Assembly: GCA_017607445.1 (NCBI GenBank)
Contig: JAEVHH010000006.1
Span: 2,480,001 to 2,544,000, forward strand
Source: Histoplasma ohiense
Lineage: Eukaryota > Ascomycota > Eurotiomycetes > Onygenales > Ajellomycetaceae
Reading direction: 5' to 3'
Length of the DNA stretch: 64,000 bases
Position numbers and translations under genes: made by a program. How positions within the stretch are numbered: the stretch's first letter is position 1; each line of letters opens with the position of its first letter. This document shows positions 46,251 through 57,875 of the stretch, piece by piece. The notes beneath the pieces are model-generated. The model did no database searches. It worked only from the letters and a program-made list of their open reading frames with translations, and was not told the DNA's origin.

Positions 46251-49200
46251 AATATAAATAAGAGCTCAAGAAGCAGAAAGCTAGCTGAAGATTCAAGCAG
46301 AAAATGTGAATGAACATAATCATAATTTCTGTCATTGTAAATAGTCTAGTCAATGTATGAGCAATGATAGACAGTGGTTTTCTTCATTACACTTTTATAG
46401 ACACTCAGCTGATTGAGAAGCATAAGCTTCAGTATATTCTCTTTCTCAAACTGTATAAACTCAGTGAATTTGACAGCTTCAGAGGATTCACCTCCTACAA
46501 CATGATAAGATTTAATGTCAATGTAGAAGAATATGAGAAAAAGAATATATACATATACAAAATACAAGATCTTAAGTACAATCTAATACTCAATCTATCA
46601 TGACTCACAGAATTTGAAACCTTGTTGAATGCACACAACTGCTGTCTTATTTTCTCAGAAGACAACTGTGTTTATAAGAAGAACATTGATAGAATCACTG
46701 ATCTCACTCAGATATCAGTGAAAGTGTACAAACTACTAATCCATCAAATGTATGAGAAGAAGAACATTCAAGTGTTTGCTGCTAGCATGACAGATATCAA
46801 AAAAGCATTAGAAAAGTTAGAACTCAAAGACTTCAAGAAACTGCACAAGAAACTACTCAAATCATATAAAGACTTCACAGATGTATTCAACAAGAAAGAA
46901 GCTGAAAAGCTTCTCTCTTATCAAAAACTCAGTATAGATCATATAATTGAGCTCATCAAGAAAGACAGTAAGAACTCACAATCACTCTGAAATTCTCTCT
47001 ACAGTATATTGTATGATGAACTTCTTATTCTATAAAAAACACTCAACAGATTATTAGACAAAGACTTCATTCATATTAACAACTCATTCACTGCAGTATC
47101 TGTACTGTTTGTAAAGAAATCAGAAGAAGATTTATAATTCTGTATTGACTATTGAGAATTCAACAAGATTACACAGAAGAACTGATACCTTCTTCCACTC
47201 ATCAATGAAATGTTTGAATAAATAGAAAAAGTAAAATGATTTACAAAACTTGACATCTCTGCAGCCTTCTACAAGATAAGAATTAATGAAGATGACAAAT
47301 GACTAACTGTCTTTCATACACATTATGAATTATACAAATAGACAGTGACTCTCTTTGAATTAGTGAACACTTCAAGTACATTTCAGAAATACATTAACTG
47401 AGCTCTATGAGATCTGCTTAATGAGATCACCTCAGTATATATGAATGATATCTTGATTTTCACTGATGAATTGCTCACTGAGTACTGTAAGTATGTACAA
47501 CAAATGCTTGACTGTCTATGAAAAGTTGAACTGCAAGTGGACATTGACAAATGCAACTTCAAGATCAAGTCTATAATCTATCTAGAATTTATCATTGAAG
47601 CTGAAAAAGATGTACACATGGATTCTAAGAAGATGAAAGTAATTCTCAACTGAAAGATATCAGTTTTGATAAAAGAGACTAGAAGTTTTCTAGAATTCAT
47701 CAACTTCTACTGAAGATTCATCAAAGACTTCTCTGATATCATACAATCACTGACAGATCAGATCTGAAAAGATGCTGTATTTCAATGAACTGACAAAGCA
47801 GATGCAGCATTCAAAAAGCTGAAGTGTATATTCACAAATATCTCAATACTGCAATCATTCAATTTAGATAAGCATACAATTCTTGAAACAGACATCTCAA
47901 GTTATGTAGTAGATGAAGTACTAATACAATATAATAATAAAGATATTCTATAATCTTATACCTTCATCTTGAAAAAAATATTGTCTGCTGAATGCAACTA
48001 TAAGATCTACAACAAGAAGCTTCTAGTGATCATATAATGTCTCAAAGAATGAAAGTCTGAACTTATGAGTGTCAAGAGATTTGAGATTATCACTGATCAT
48101 AAGAATCTAGAGTACTTCACAATCACTTATAAGCTTATCAAGAGACATATGCATTGATCATTGTTTCTTAGCTGTTTTTCATTCACAATTTGTTATTAAT
48201 CTGAAGTAGAGAACACTCTTGTGAATACTCTGTTTCATCAAGAACAAGATATATCATCTGATGACTTGAATGACAGATGAAAACACTGAGAGCATTGACT
48301 AATCAACTCTGTAATTATAAGAAGTTCTACACAATCAGATGAACTCTGTGTACATATCAATCAGTTTCAAGCTCAAGAACTCTCACTCAAAGAACAATGA
48401 AAGCTAGTGACAGAAGCAGATGAATTCTGACAACAAGCTGCTGAAGTCATACAAAGCAGAGCATCTTGATTCCCCACAGATATATACTCAAGAACAGATA
48501 TCTCAGCATGTTTGATTGATGATAACAACTGCTTACACTTTCAAGATAGACAATAAGTCCTCAATTCAGAATCTCTACAAATATAAATCATGCAAAAAAT
48601 TCATGATTCATCAATGATCAGATATTCAGAATGTGAAATCATATACAACATTGTCATCTGAGAATTCTACTGATCAGATATGTTGAAAGATATACACTGA
48701 TTTGTATACAACTGTGATCACTGCAGCTCAGTGATGATATAGTATGAATACTGAAAAGAGATACTGAAGCTTTTATCTGTCTTCAACTGAATTTGACACA
48801 ATATAGCTATCAATTTTACAGTTTTCTTATCTGAAAGTGGAGGTTCTACAAACATTCTAGTCATTGTCAACTGACTCAGTAAGAGCATAATACTACAGCT
48901 CTGTGACAAGATGAACACTGAAGTAATTGCAGATGTCTTTATCAGAAGCTTATTCTATCATATATATGATCTGTCTTCATTCATTGTGTCAGATAGAGAC
49001 AGTCAATTCATCAGCACACTCTGAGCCTGCATATGTCAATTATTAAGAATTGAATGAAAGTTATCAACAGCATATCATTCAGAGACTGATGAAGCTATCA
49101 AGAGAATGATACAAATAGTAAAGAACATTCTTCATAAGTTCTGCAATTACATACAAGACAACTGAAGCAATCTGCTGTTATATACTGAGATTGCAATTAA

Positions 49201-49882
49201 CAGTTGAGATTCTGCTATGATAGATGTAAGCTTATTCTTTCTTCTATACAGATACAACTTAGAGATTCTGAACTTTCTCAAGACTCTCTGAGAAATCATG
49301 TATATTCACAGTCTTATACAGATGACAGAGAACATTATGAGTAAACTGAAGAAAGTCTGTAAATAAGCAGAAGCTTCAATGATCAGCACTCAGCAAAATT
49401 ATGAAAATCAAGTAAACATCAGAAGAAGTTCTGCAATCTAATATCATATAGAAGACAAAGTCTAACTGAATTTCAAGAACATAAGAATAGATCATCTCTT
49501 GTGTATACTAGATTATCATCATATCAAGTATACAGTGAAGAAAGTGCTAGATACACATAATTATCAACTCAACACTCTGTCTGACATTCACAATATCTTT
49601 CATACAAACCTGCTTCAATCCACAGCTGAGAATTCATTCCCCTCACAGAGAATCTTCAATTGACAGTCACTCATCATTGTAGAAGAAGACAATGAAGTCA
49701 AATGAGAAATTGAAGCAATTCTTGACAATAGAATCAATCATCACTGCTGTGAATATCTTGTCAAATGAATAGAATACAATCATTCAATCTGAGAACTTAT
49801 GTCTGTCTTGAAGAACACTGCTGCTCTTGACATCTATAAGTTCTCACTCATCTTAGTAGAGAGAGATAATGTGATGAATTAG
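46251..49882 (+). pseudogene. Gyp1-J pol with chromodomain
   Basis: Protease Asp-Ser-Gly near 46364-46378; linker 46622-46990; RT box Tyr-Met-Asn-Asp near 47436-47450; RNase H about 47750-48250; integrase HHCC about 48680-48725; integrase core to about 49250; C-terminal region with IFHTNLLQ (about 49590); chromodomain about 49670-49800; TAG 12 bp into the LTR. More decayed than D. A recombination junction between two Gyp1 copies may lie within gag or pol but cannot be located by eye. Confidence 0.85.
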
Positions 49883-50403
49883 TATCTGTTAGTAATTAAC
49901 TTATACACTCAACTTCTCTTCTGCATTTACTTGTTTCTGACTGTTGTGATCTCATGTAATTCTTGATATTCTTTCACTTCATGCTTCACACTTGTGTAGT
50001 TTCTAACAATTCTTTTATATAGCTCTTAATATTCTTTCACTCTGTGCTCTGCACTTATATAGTCTCTAACAATTCTTTCACATAGCTTCTAACATTCTCT
50101 CACTCTGTGTTCCACACTTATATAGTCTCTAATAATTCTTTTATGTAGCTCTCAATGATTCTTCTGCTTCATACTCTGCACTTATATAGTTTCTAACAAT
50201 TCTTCTGTGTAGCTCTTAATGTTCTTTCACTTCACACTTCACTGTGAAGTGGTTTCTGATATTCTTTCACTCTGAATTTCTTTTTATAAGAACTCTCTTT
50301 GTACAACCTTTTCTTCTGATTTCTTTTCTCTTTCTTTTCTTAATCAATTTGTAATCTGTAATTAAGATAGTACCAAATCGTTAATCGAAGTACACTCATT
50401 ACA
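49870..50403 (+). repeat. Gyp1-J right-hand LTR (different subtype from the left)
   Basis: 534 bp, TGTGATGAATTAG...TACACTCATTACA. Its 3' third matches the subtype of Gyp1-B (GTAATTA-GATAGTA-CAAAT), not that of the J 5' LTR. The right flank ATAAG leads straight into Gyp1-L pol. Confidence 0.9.
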
Positions 50404-53318
50404 ATAAGAACTCACAATCACTATGAGATTCTCTCTACAGCATATCACATAATGAACTTCTCATTCTATAAAAAATGCTCAATGAATTATTAAACAAAAA
50501 CTTCATTTGTATTAGCAACTCATCTGCTGCAGCATCTGTACTGTTTGTGAAGAAATCAGAAAAAGACTTACAATTCTGTGTTGACTATCAAGAACTCAAT
50601 AAGATTATGTGGAAGAACTGATACTCTCTTTCATTCATCAATGAAACACTTGAATGAATAGAAAAAGCAAAATGATTTATGAAACTTGACATCTCTGCAG
50701 CCTTCTACAAGATAAGAATTAATGAAGATGATGAATGACTAACTGTCTTTCATACATATTATAAATTATACAAATGAACAGTGACTCTCTTTGAATTAGT
50801 GAATGCTCTGAGTATGTTTCAGAAATACATTAACTGAGCTCTATGAGATCTACTTGATGAGATCACCTCAGTATATATGAATGATATCTTGATTTTCACT
50901 GATGAATCACTCACTGAGTATTGTAAACACATACAACAAGTGCTTGACTGTCTATGAAAAGCTGAACTATAAGTGAACATTGATAAATGTGATTTTGAGA
51001 TCAAGTCTACAATCTATCTAGAATTCATCATTGAAGCTGAAAAAGATGTATGTATGAATTCTAAGAAAATGAAAGCAATTCTCAACTGAGAGATATCAGT
51101 CTCAGTAAAAAAAACTAGAAGCTTTCTAGAATTCATTAACTTCTACTGAAGATTCATCAAAAACTTCTTCAATATTGTACAATCACTGATAGATCTGATC
51201 TGAAAAGATGCTGTATTTCAATGAATTGATGAAGCAGATGCAGTATTTAAAAAGCTGAAGTGTATATTCACAAACACTCTGATGCTGCAATCATTCAATT
51301 CAGATAAGCATACAATTCTTGAAACAGATATCTTGAGTTATGTAGTAGATGAGATATTAATGCAATATAATAACAAAGATATTCTATAATCTTGTGTCTT
51401 CATTTCAAAAAAAATGTCATTCACTGAATGTAACTACAAGATCTACAATAAAAAGCTTCTAATAATCATACAATATTTTGAAGAATAAAAGTCTGAATTT
51501 ATGAATGTTGAGAGATTTGAGATTATCACTGATCATAAGAATCTAGAGTACTTCATAATCACTTGTAAGTTTATCAAGAAATATATATGTTGATCATTGT
51601 TTCTTAGCTATTTTTCATTCACAATTCATTATCAATCTGAAATAGAGAATACTTTTGTAAATGCTCTGTTTCATCAAGAACAAGATATACCATCTGATGA
51701 TTTGAATAACAGATAAAAACATTGAAAGCATCAGTTAATTGACTCTGTGATCATAAAAAATTCTATACAATCAGACAAATCTCATATACATATCAATCAG
51801 TTCTGAGCTCAAAAACCCTCACTTAAAGAACAATGAAAGCTAACAGCAGAAGCAGATGAATTCTGATAATAAGCTGCTGAAATCATACAAAGCAGAGCAT
51901 CTTAATTCTCTGCAGATGTATACTCAAAAATGAATATTTCAGCATATTTGATCAATGATAACAACTGCTTACACTTTCAAGATAGACAATGAGTTTCTGA
52001 TTCAGAATCTCTATGAATACAGATCATGTAAGAAATTCATGACTTATCAATAATTAAACACTCAGAATACAAAATCATATACAACATTATCACTCAAGAA
52101 TTCTACTGATCAGATATATTGAAAGATATACATCAGTTTGTACACAACTGTGATTGTTGTGGCTCAGTGACAGTATAATATAAATATTAAAAAAAGATAC
52201 TGAAATCTCTATCTGTCTTCAACTGAATTTGATATAATATAGCTATTAATTTTACAGTTTTCTTACTCAAAAGTAAAGATTCTATAAACATCTTAATCAT
52301 TGTTGACTGACTCAGCAAAAATATAATACTACAGCTTTGTAATAAGATGAATATTGAAGTAGTTGCAGATATCTTTATCAGAAGTCTGTTCTATTATATA
52401 CACAATCTATCTTCATTTATTGTATCAGATAGAGACAGTCAATTCATCAGTGCACTCTGAGTCTGTATATGTCAATTATTAAAAATTGAATGAAAGTTAT
52501 CAACAGCATATCATTCAGAGACTGATGAAGTTATTAAGAGAATAATATAAACAGTAAAGAATATTCTCTGTAAATTCTGTAATTATATACAAAACAATTG
52601 AAGCAATCTACTGTCACACACTGAGATTGTGATTAATAGTTGAGATTTTATTACAACAGATGTAAGTTTATTCTTTCTTCTATATAGATACAATTTAGAG
52701 ATTCTGAATTTTTCTGAGACTTTCTGAGAAACTGCATACATCTGCAGCCTTATATAGATGACAGAGAACATTATAAATAAGTTAAAGAAAGTCTGCAAAT
52801 AAACAGAAATTTCAATAATCAGTATTCAGTAAAATTATAAAAATCAAACAAACATCAAAAGAAGTTCTGCAATCTGATATTATATAGAAAACAAAATCTG
52901 ACTGAATCTCAAGAATATAAGAATGAATCATCTCTCACATACACTAGATTATCATCACATCAAATATACAGTGAAAAAAGTGCTAGATATACACAATTAT
53001 CAACTCAATACTTTATCTGATATTCACAATATTTTTCATACAAATCTGCTCTGATTCACAGCTGAGAATTCATTCCCCTCACAAAGAATCTTCAATTGAC
53101 AGTCATTTATCATTATAGAAGAAGATAATAAACTCAAATGAGAAATCAAAGCAATTCTTGATAATAGAATCAATTATCATCATTATAAATATTTTATTAA
53201 ATGAATAGAATATAATTATTCAATCTGAGAATCTGTATCTGTCTTGAAGAACATCACTGCTCTCAACATCTACAAGTTCTTACTCACTCTGATAGAGAGG
53301 GATAATGTGATGAATTAG
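50404..53318 (+). pseudogene. Gyp1 copy L, pol from RT to chromodomain
   Basis: Begins in the linker before RT (matching J near 46970) and runs through RT (Tyr-Met-Asn-Asp near 50876-50888), RNase H, integrase and chromodomain to a TAG inside the LTR. It is the most AT-rich Gyp1 copy, with additional CA-to-TA changes and TAA stops. Its protease, gag and 5' LTR are missing to the left. Confidence 0.87.
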
Positions 53319-54103
53319 TATTTATTAATAATTAACTTATACAATCAACTCTTCTTCTACACTCACTCATTTCTGATCATTGTGATTTTGTATAATTCTT
53401 GATATTTTTTTACTCTGTGCTTTATGTTTATGTAGTTTTTAATAATTCTTCTGTATAGCTTTTATTTTTTCATTTTATATTTTGCATTTATATAGTCTCT
53501 AATGATTCTTCTGTATAGCTTCTAACATTCTCTTACTCTGTGCTCTGTGCTTGTATAGTCTTTAACAATTCTTTTATATAGCTTTCAATGATTCTTCTAT
53601 CTTATATTCTGCATTTGTGTAGTTTCTAATAATTCTTCTGTGTAGTTTTTAATATTCTTCTGCTTCACACTTCACTGTGAAGTGGCTTCTGATATTCTTT
53701 CACTTTAAATTTCTCTCTATAAGAATCTTCTTTGTATGATCTTTTCTTCTGATTTCTTTTCTCTTTCTTTTCTTAATCAATTTGTAATCTGTATTAGAAT
53801 AGTTGTAATGTACTCGTTTATTATTTCCTTATTATCTTCGCTTATTCTTATCTCTTTCCATTATACTCTCGCTACCGCTATTTCTATATGTATATATATA
53901 TTGATGTATGTATTTCACACATCTTCTTTCTCTTTCTTTTCTTCCTTAGTGATTAGCTACACTACATTACACTACTATATTACACTCTACAATATATTAC
54001 TATTATCTCTGCTACGCTATAAACTATCTTCTACTGTTACTCTTCACACTGTCACTACACCTCACAATAGTGTTAGATTGTTAATCGAAGTACGCCCGTT
54101 ACA
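53306..54103 (+). repeat. Gyp1-L 3' LTR, split by a Gyp3 solo LTR
   Basis: About 530 bp of LTR in two parts (53306-53803 and 54067-54103, the latter beginning with the ATAGT duplicate). It ends TACGCCCGTTACA. Beyond it the sequence is unique; the flank GTTAG is the presumed right TSD. Confidence 0.92.
53804..54066 (+). repeat. Gyp3 solo LTR
   Basis: 263 bp, TGTAATGTACTCG...CACTACACCTCACA, with TSD ATAGT (53799-53803, 54067-54071). It is the least decayed Gyp3 LTR (CTTCGC, CTCGCTACCGC, CTACGC), so it is likely the youngest of that family here. Confidence 0.95.
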
Positions 54104-54273
54104 GTTAGAAGATGGCAATGAATATAAGAAAGAAAGATTTCACTAATTACTGTCTGTAACTTACTTATTAATTTGAATGATAATAAAAGAATGAGATACA
54201 GAATCTTCAGTATTAATTTCAGTGTGTATTTCAGAAGAAAATTGTGGTGTTTTTAGTGCTTAGTAGGGTGAGA

Positions 54274-54337
54274 CAAAACTTTTTGCAGGAGCATCTGTAC
54301 TCCGTACAGAGTACAGATGCTCCTGCGAAAAGTTTTG
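54274..54337. repeat. 64-bp fold-back palindrome
   Basis: Two 29-nt arms (CAAAACTTTTTGCAGGAGCA... and its complement), differing at one base, separated by the 6-nt loop CGTACA. The arms look like two copies of a transposon terminal repeat head to head. A third copy lies at 54543-54576. Confidence 0.85.
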
Positions 54338-54542
54338 ACTTGCGCTAATACTTTAAGCTGAAATGCTGATACCGGCATTAAGTGTTGTGTTGCATCTCTT
54401 AATGAAAAGGAGAGGGAGTCCCAGGGGGCTTATAGAGGCCAACACCCCTAGCCTACCCACTAGCTCAGTCTCTAAATTCCAGGCGGTGTGGCCTGGAGAT
54501 ACAATACACTAGTAAGGATATTTCAAGGTAAATTCTTAGCAT

Positions 54543-54576
54543 GAGACAAAACTTTTCGCAGCGGCATCTGTACTGT
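54543..54576 (+). repeat. Third copy of the fold-back arm
   Basis: GAGACAAAACTTTTCGCAGC followed by GGCATCTGTACT matches the left arm at 54272-54300 in the same orientation with few changes. About 200 bp of unrelated sequence separates them. This may be the end of a small terminal-inverted-repeat element. Confidence 0.7.
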
Positions 54577-55075
54577 ACATAGAATTAGTCTGACTTTCAG
54601 TACGAATACTTCAGCCTTCCCACACCATCTCAACAGTCCAAGCTTGACAGATTACTCAGCAATATGTTGATCTGACTTTCTTTTCCACCTTCCGCAACAA
54701 TGCTCTCTCCCAGATACTCTCATCCGACGTTGACCCTCTTACAACTCACCATCCTCACCTGTTTGGCTACTTAATTCACCTGTTTGGCTACTTAATTCTG
54801 AAGCTCCTGAAAGCTACAAACGCCCCTTGATCCCTCAGATCTCGCATACGGAAACACGCATGGATCCGCAGAACAGAATCACAAGTCAGGAGCGTAGAGC
54901 ATGGATGAAGTGAACTCGGCAACTGGGATATTTCTCCAACACCAAAAGAAAGCCCCCGTTTAATCCTCGTCGCGTGCTTCAACGTGTTTTTGACCTGGAT
55001 TGTCTACTTGCCTTTAATCCAAGCACACGAAATATTATCACCAGGCTTCTGCCGAAGTCGTGTTACAGCGACACC

Positions 55076-56351
55076 ATGGCTACCGCAATCCCTCACCATC
55101 GCCATCAATCCTCCATGGAAAGACTCATCAATTTCAACCTCCGACCCTCCTTGGGAATCCTGGAGCGTGAACGAGCCAAACACCGACTTCACAGCATCAT
55201 CAAGAACGTCGAAACCTCAAATGATTCCATCATCCAGGGATATAGCCGTCCTTTGCTAGTTCAATACACATACGAATATTCCCTCTCCGATCGGTCCAAG
55301 GATACATTCCTCCGAGCTTTCTTCGATACGATGCCGGTCACGCTCGATAGTGATAGCGATATTGACTTTAGTGACACGGTACTTGAGGAACAGATTCGCA
55401 CTGCTTTTACTGGCTTTGCAGACTACCTTTTCGATAACTTCTTCCTGCCGTGTAAGGCAGCATCATTACTCCGCATGTCCTCTTGACCGCTGCTAATATG
55501 TTCTTAGTGATGGCTTCTAGCCAAACGACCCCGCAGCCCTCTCCTATAACACATTCCGCCGTACAAAGAGCGCTTGGGGGGGAACAAGAGTTTTCCGGAA
55601 CACCAGATCGACTATCATCTCTTCGAGGTATATGCCTTACCCGTGATCGCCACCGTTGTGTAATATCACGAAAATTTGATTCACGCGAGGCCGAAAATCG
55701 CTTTCACCTTGAGGGCGACATGGCTCGAGATGATGATGGGGTGTTCCTTCATACACAGCGGTTATTTGCACGCCTGGAAGTGGCACATATACTTCCACAT
55801 TCCCTTGTCCACACTGAGAAGGGCGGCCAATTAGTATGTCTCCCTAAGGATTTTCAGTACGTTTCCTTATTAATCCAATCTAGGAACACTCTAAACAAGT
55901 CGCACTTGAAATCCTTAATATGTTCGACCACAATGCCGCATATCTCATTGAAGGTGAGGAAGTCGACCGCCCCCGCAATGCTATCACCCTTACGCACGAT
56001 CTACATGATTGGTTTGGACGCTTTAAGATATTCTTTGAGCCCGTCCCAGACCAGCCACCACACACCTACAGAGTTGGATCCTATGTTCGCCCCAACATGC
56101 TGCCAGATCTGGCTTTACCACTCACCAGAAAACTATACATCACGGAGAACAGAACAATCGATCCCCCTCTACCTCGACTTCTTGCAATTCACAGGGCCAT
56201 TGCTCGTATCCTTCACTTATCCGGTGCTGGTGAATACATCGATCAAATCCTCCGGGACCTGGGGGAGATTGGTGTTCGGGTGGATGGGTCCACTGAATTG
56301 GGCCACTTTGTCAAGCTTCGTTTAGATGGGTGGATAACCGGCGTTGCCTGA
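55076..56351 (+). CDS. HNH-endonuclease-domain protein, three exons
   Basis: Model: 55076-55451, 55508-55833, 55884-56351, giving 389 residues. The ATG sits in a good fungal context (ACACCATGG). Intron 1 (56 bp) runs GTAAGG...TCTTAG with a CTGCTAAT branch-like site, phase 1. Intron 2 (50 bp) runs GTATGT...ATCTAG, phase 0; both keep the frame. The C-terminal half has the fungal HNH_2-type fold: RCVISRKFDSREAENRFHL (about 175-193), VAHILPHSL with His219, RNAITL with Asn266, and DLHDWFGRF with His275, so the H-N-H residues are intact. The N-terminal 125 residues are polar and helical-looking, with no recognised domain. There is no signal peptide. Such proteins are common, often multicopy, and of unknown cellular role in ascomycetes. 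This is the only apparently functional gene in the window. Confidence 0.85.
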
Positions 56352-57679
56352 GGGGCTCATTATATCCTTTTAACAATAATTTGTCGAGCAGTCGAATGAA
56401 TGGATGGATGTATTATTATTATTATTATAGCAGCAGCAGTAGCGATCCCAGAGACATTTTCACGGGAAGTCAATAATTTATCGAAACCATGGGACTGCAT
56501 CTATCCAGAATCAATCCTGCGTCTCAATTTCAATATCCTGAGGAACGCAACGGCGCGACCAATTTTTGATGGCAAGCAACCTGAACAAAAGCTTCCAGCT
56601 TTAATTTTTAATTCTCTTTCGAGGTATCCGCCGAAACCGATCATCGGCAGGCAGACGCACTGCTTGACACTTCAATTCAGCTGCTCGAAGGAGATACATA
56701 TCATTACATCGATCCTTTGATCAGTCTGATGGCGAAAAAAGCATTCAAGTCCAAACATCTCGCTGATGCTCCAATAAAATCCGCATAGCTTCTATATGTC
56801 CTCTTGAAACTTACCAGATATATCGTTTCAGGATTAAGCCCAATGAGCTGGCATTGGTGTAAATAGCAACCTTTCACACTAGTAGTAATGCAATGATAGC
56901 GCGGGTATATTTTGCGTAGCTGCGAATATTATCAAGTCTGAAGCTGGCGAGGTAGGAGGCCTACCCCTGGGGATACCATTTTGGATCCGGCGAGGGGGCA
57001 GAAACGCATGCGGGCCAGGGTGACCCAGAGCACCGAACCGAGAACAATAATGCAGGATCGATCCTCCACCAACACCGCCGCGGCACTGATGGACTGAAAT
57101 CTGGGGATAAGTTGAGAAAGCCCTTCATTTCCTGCATGGGCTCCCGGGCGCGCTGCAATTCACTTGCTCACCAGCTCATCTGTGTAGCCTCTCAGAGAAA
57201 CAGTTTCACCCAGGGTGAGCAAAAGACTCCATACCATGAGTAGAGAGCATGTAAGGGAGTTTCACAACTTTGAGACAACCGGGCACCAGGGTATTTGAAT
57301 TTGGGTGGGTGAATGGAGATGTGAGATTCTCACTGCATTTGCATGAACTGGGAACAGTAGCTGCAACAATGAATGATGATGATGCTGATGTGGTGAGCTG
57401 ATGCAGGTTTGATTGAGTGATCAACTCTGAAATGCAGTTCAGTCAGTTCAGCTGATGAATGGGCAAAAGGACAAAGAAGTGCATGCGTGATGAAGGGAAG
57501 AAGGAGCACCTTATGTCCCTGCAAGAGATGACGTCGGTATGCTAAGCCTAAATGAGAGGCGCCAAACCGCAAAGGGCCACACCATACCCGAACGGGATGG
57601 TGCCAAACTAAACAGGGAGGACACTATACACCTTTAAGCAGGAGAACAAAAGCAGCCTTGCTGATGCAAATTGAAATTT
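56352..57679. other. Unique noncoding DNA downstream of the HNH gene
   Basis: Normal composition. It contains a short (TAT)n then (CAG)n microsatellite at 56409-56440 and a few short frames (for example 56400-56720) with no recognisable motif. I see no supported gene. The region ends where AT-rich repeat DNA resumes. Confidence 0.55.
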
Positions 57680-57724
57680 TACTAATATAGATATTTTTGT
57701 TGCATCGATTATTGTATCTATTAC
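57680..57724 (-). repeat. Possible Gyp2 LTR end fragment
   Basis: CTAATATAGATATTTTTGTT...GTATCTATTACA resembles the last 45 bp of the Gyp2 LTR plus strand (CTAATATAGATATCTCCATT...TCTATTACA) with a small insertion. A purine-rich tract follows it (AAGAAAGAAAAAGAG). Probably a relic of a related element. Confidence 0.5.
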
Positions 57725-57875
57725 AAAGAAAGAAAAAGAGAAAGAAGCAGACTATCAGTATAAAATCAGATTAAACAACTGAATGATTCAATTCATTCAA
57801 AAAAAAACAGATGATATTTATGACAATGAAGAATAAAAAGAAAAATAATGAAATGAGTGATAATAAAGTCATAAA

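Larger units (their letters stand above)
38620..50403 (+). mobile_element. Gyp1 copy J, composite, carrying Gyp1b-K
   Basis: A Gyp1 copy of about 6.08 kb net: 5' LTR, leader (split by K), gag, pol, 3' LTR. However, the left flank is CTTCA and the right flank ATAAG, so the two LTRs do not share a TSD. Their 3' thirds also differ in subtype: GTATTAGAATAG at the left, GTAATTAAGATAG at the right. The left flank is Gyp3-I, the right flank Gyp1-L. The simplest reading is a recombinant of two elements that deleted the DNA between them. Confidence 0.85.
54104..55075. other. Unique DNA upstream of the HNH gene
   Basis: Composition is normal from about 54250 onward. Apart from the fold-back repeat and its third copy listed separately, I see no coding region. 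The frame of exon 1 of the next gene is open back to about 54974 but has no ATG upstream of 55076. The promoter is presumably here; no motif stands out. Confidence 0.6.

Noticed and set aside
1..54103. Alternative genetic code with TGA read as Trp (mitochondrial or code 4), since many frames become open if TGA = Trp
   Set aside because: The HNH gene in the same window uses a standard code and ordinary introns. TGA positions coincide with GG/GA differences between copies, so they are mutated TGG codons, and other stops (TAA, TAG) also occur.
56400..56720. Possible small gene downstream of the HNH gene
   Set aside because: Starts in a microsatellite (Ile and Ala runs), with no recognisable domain and no intron or context support.
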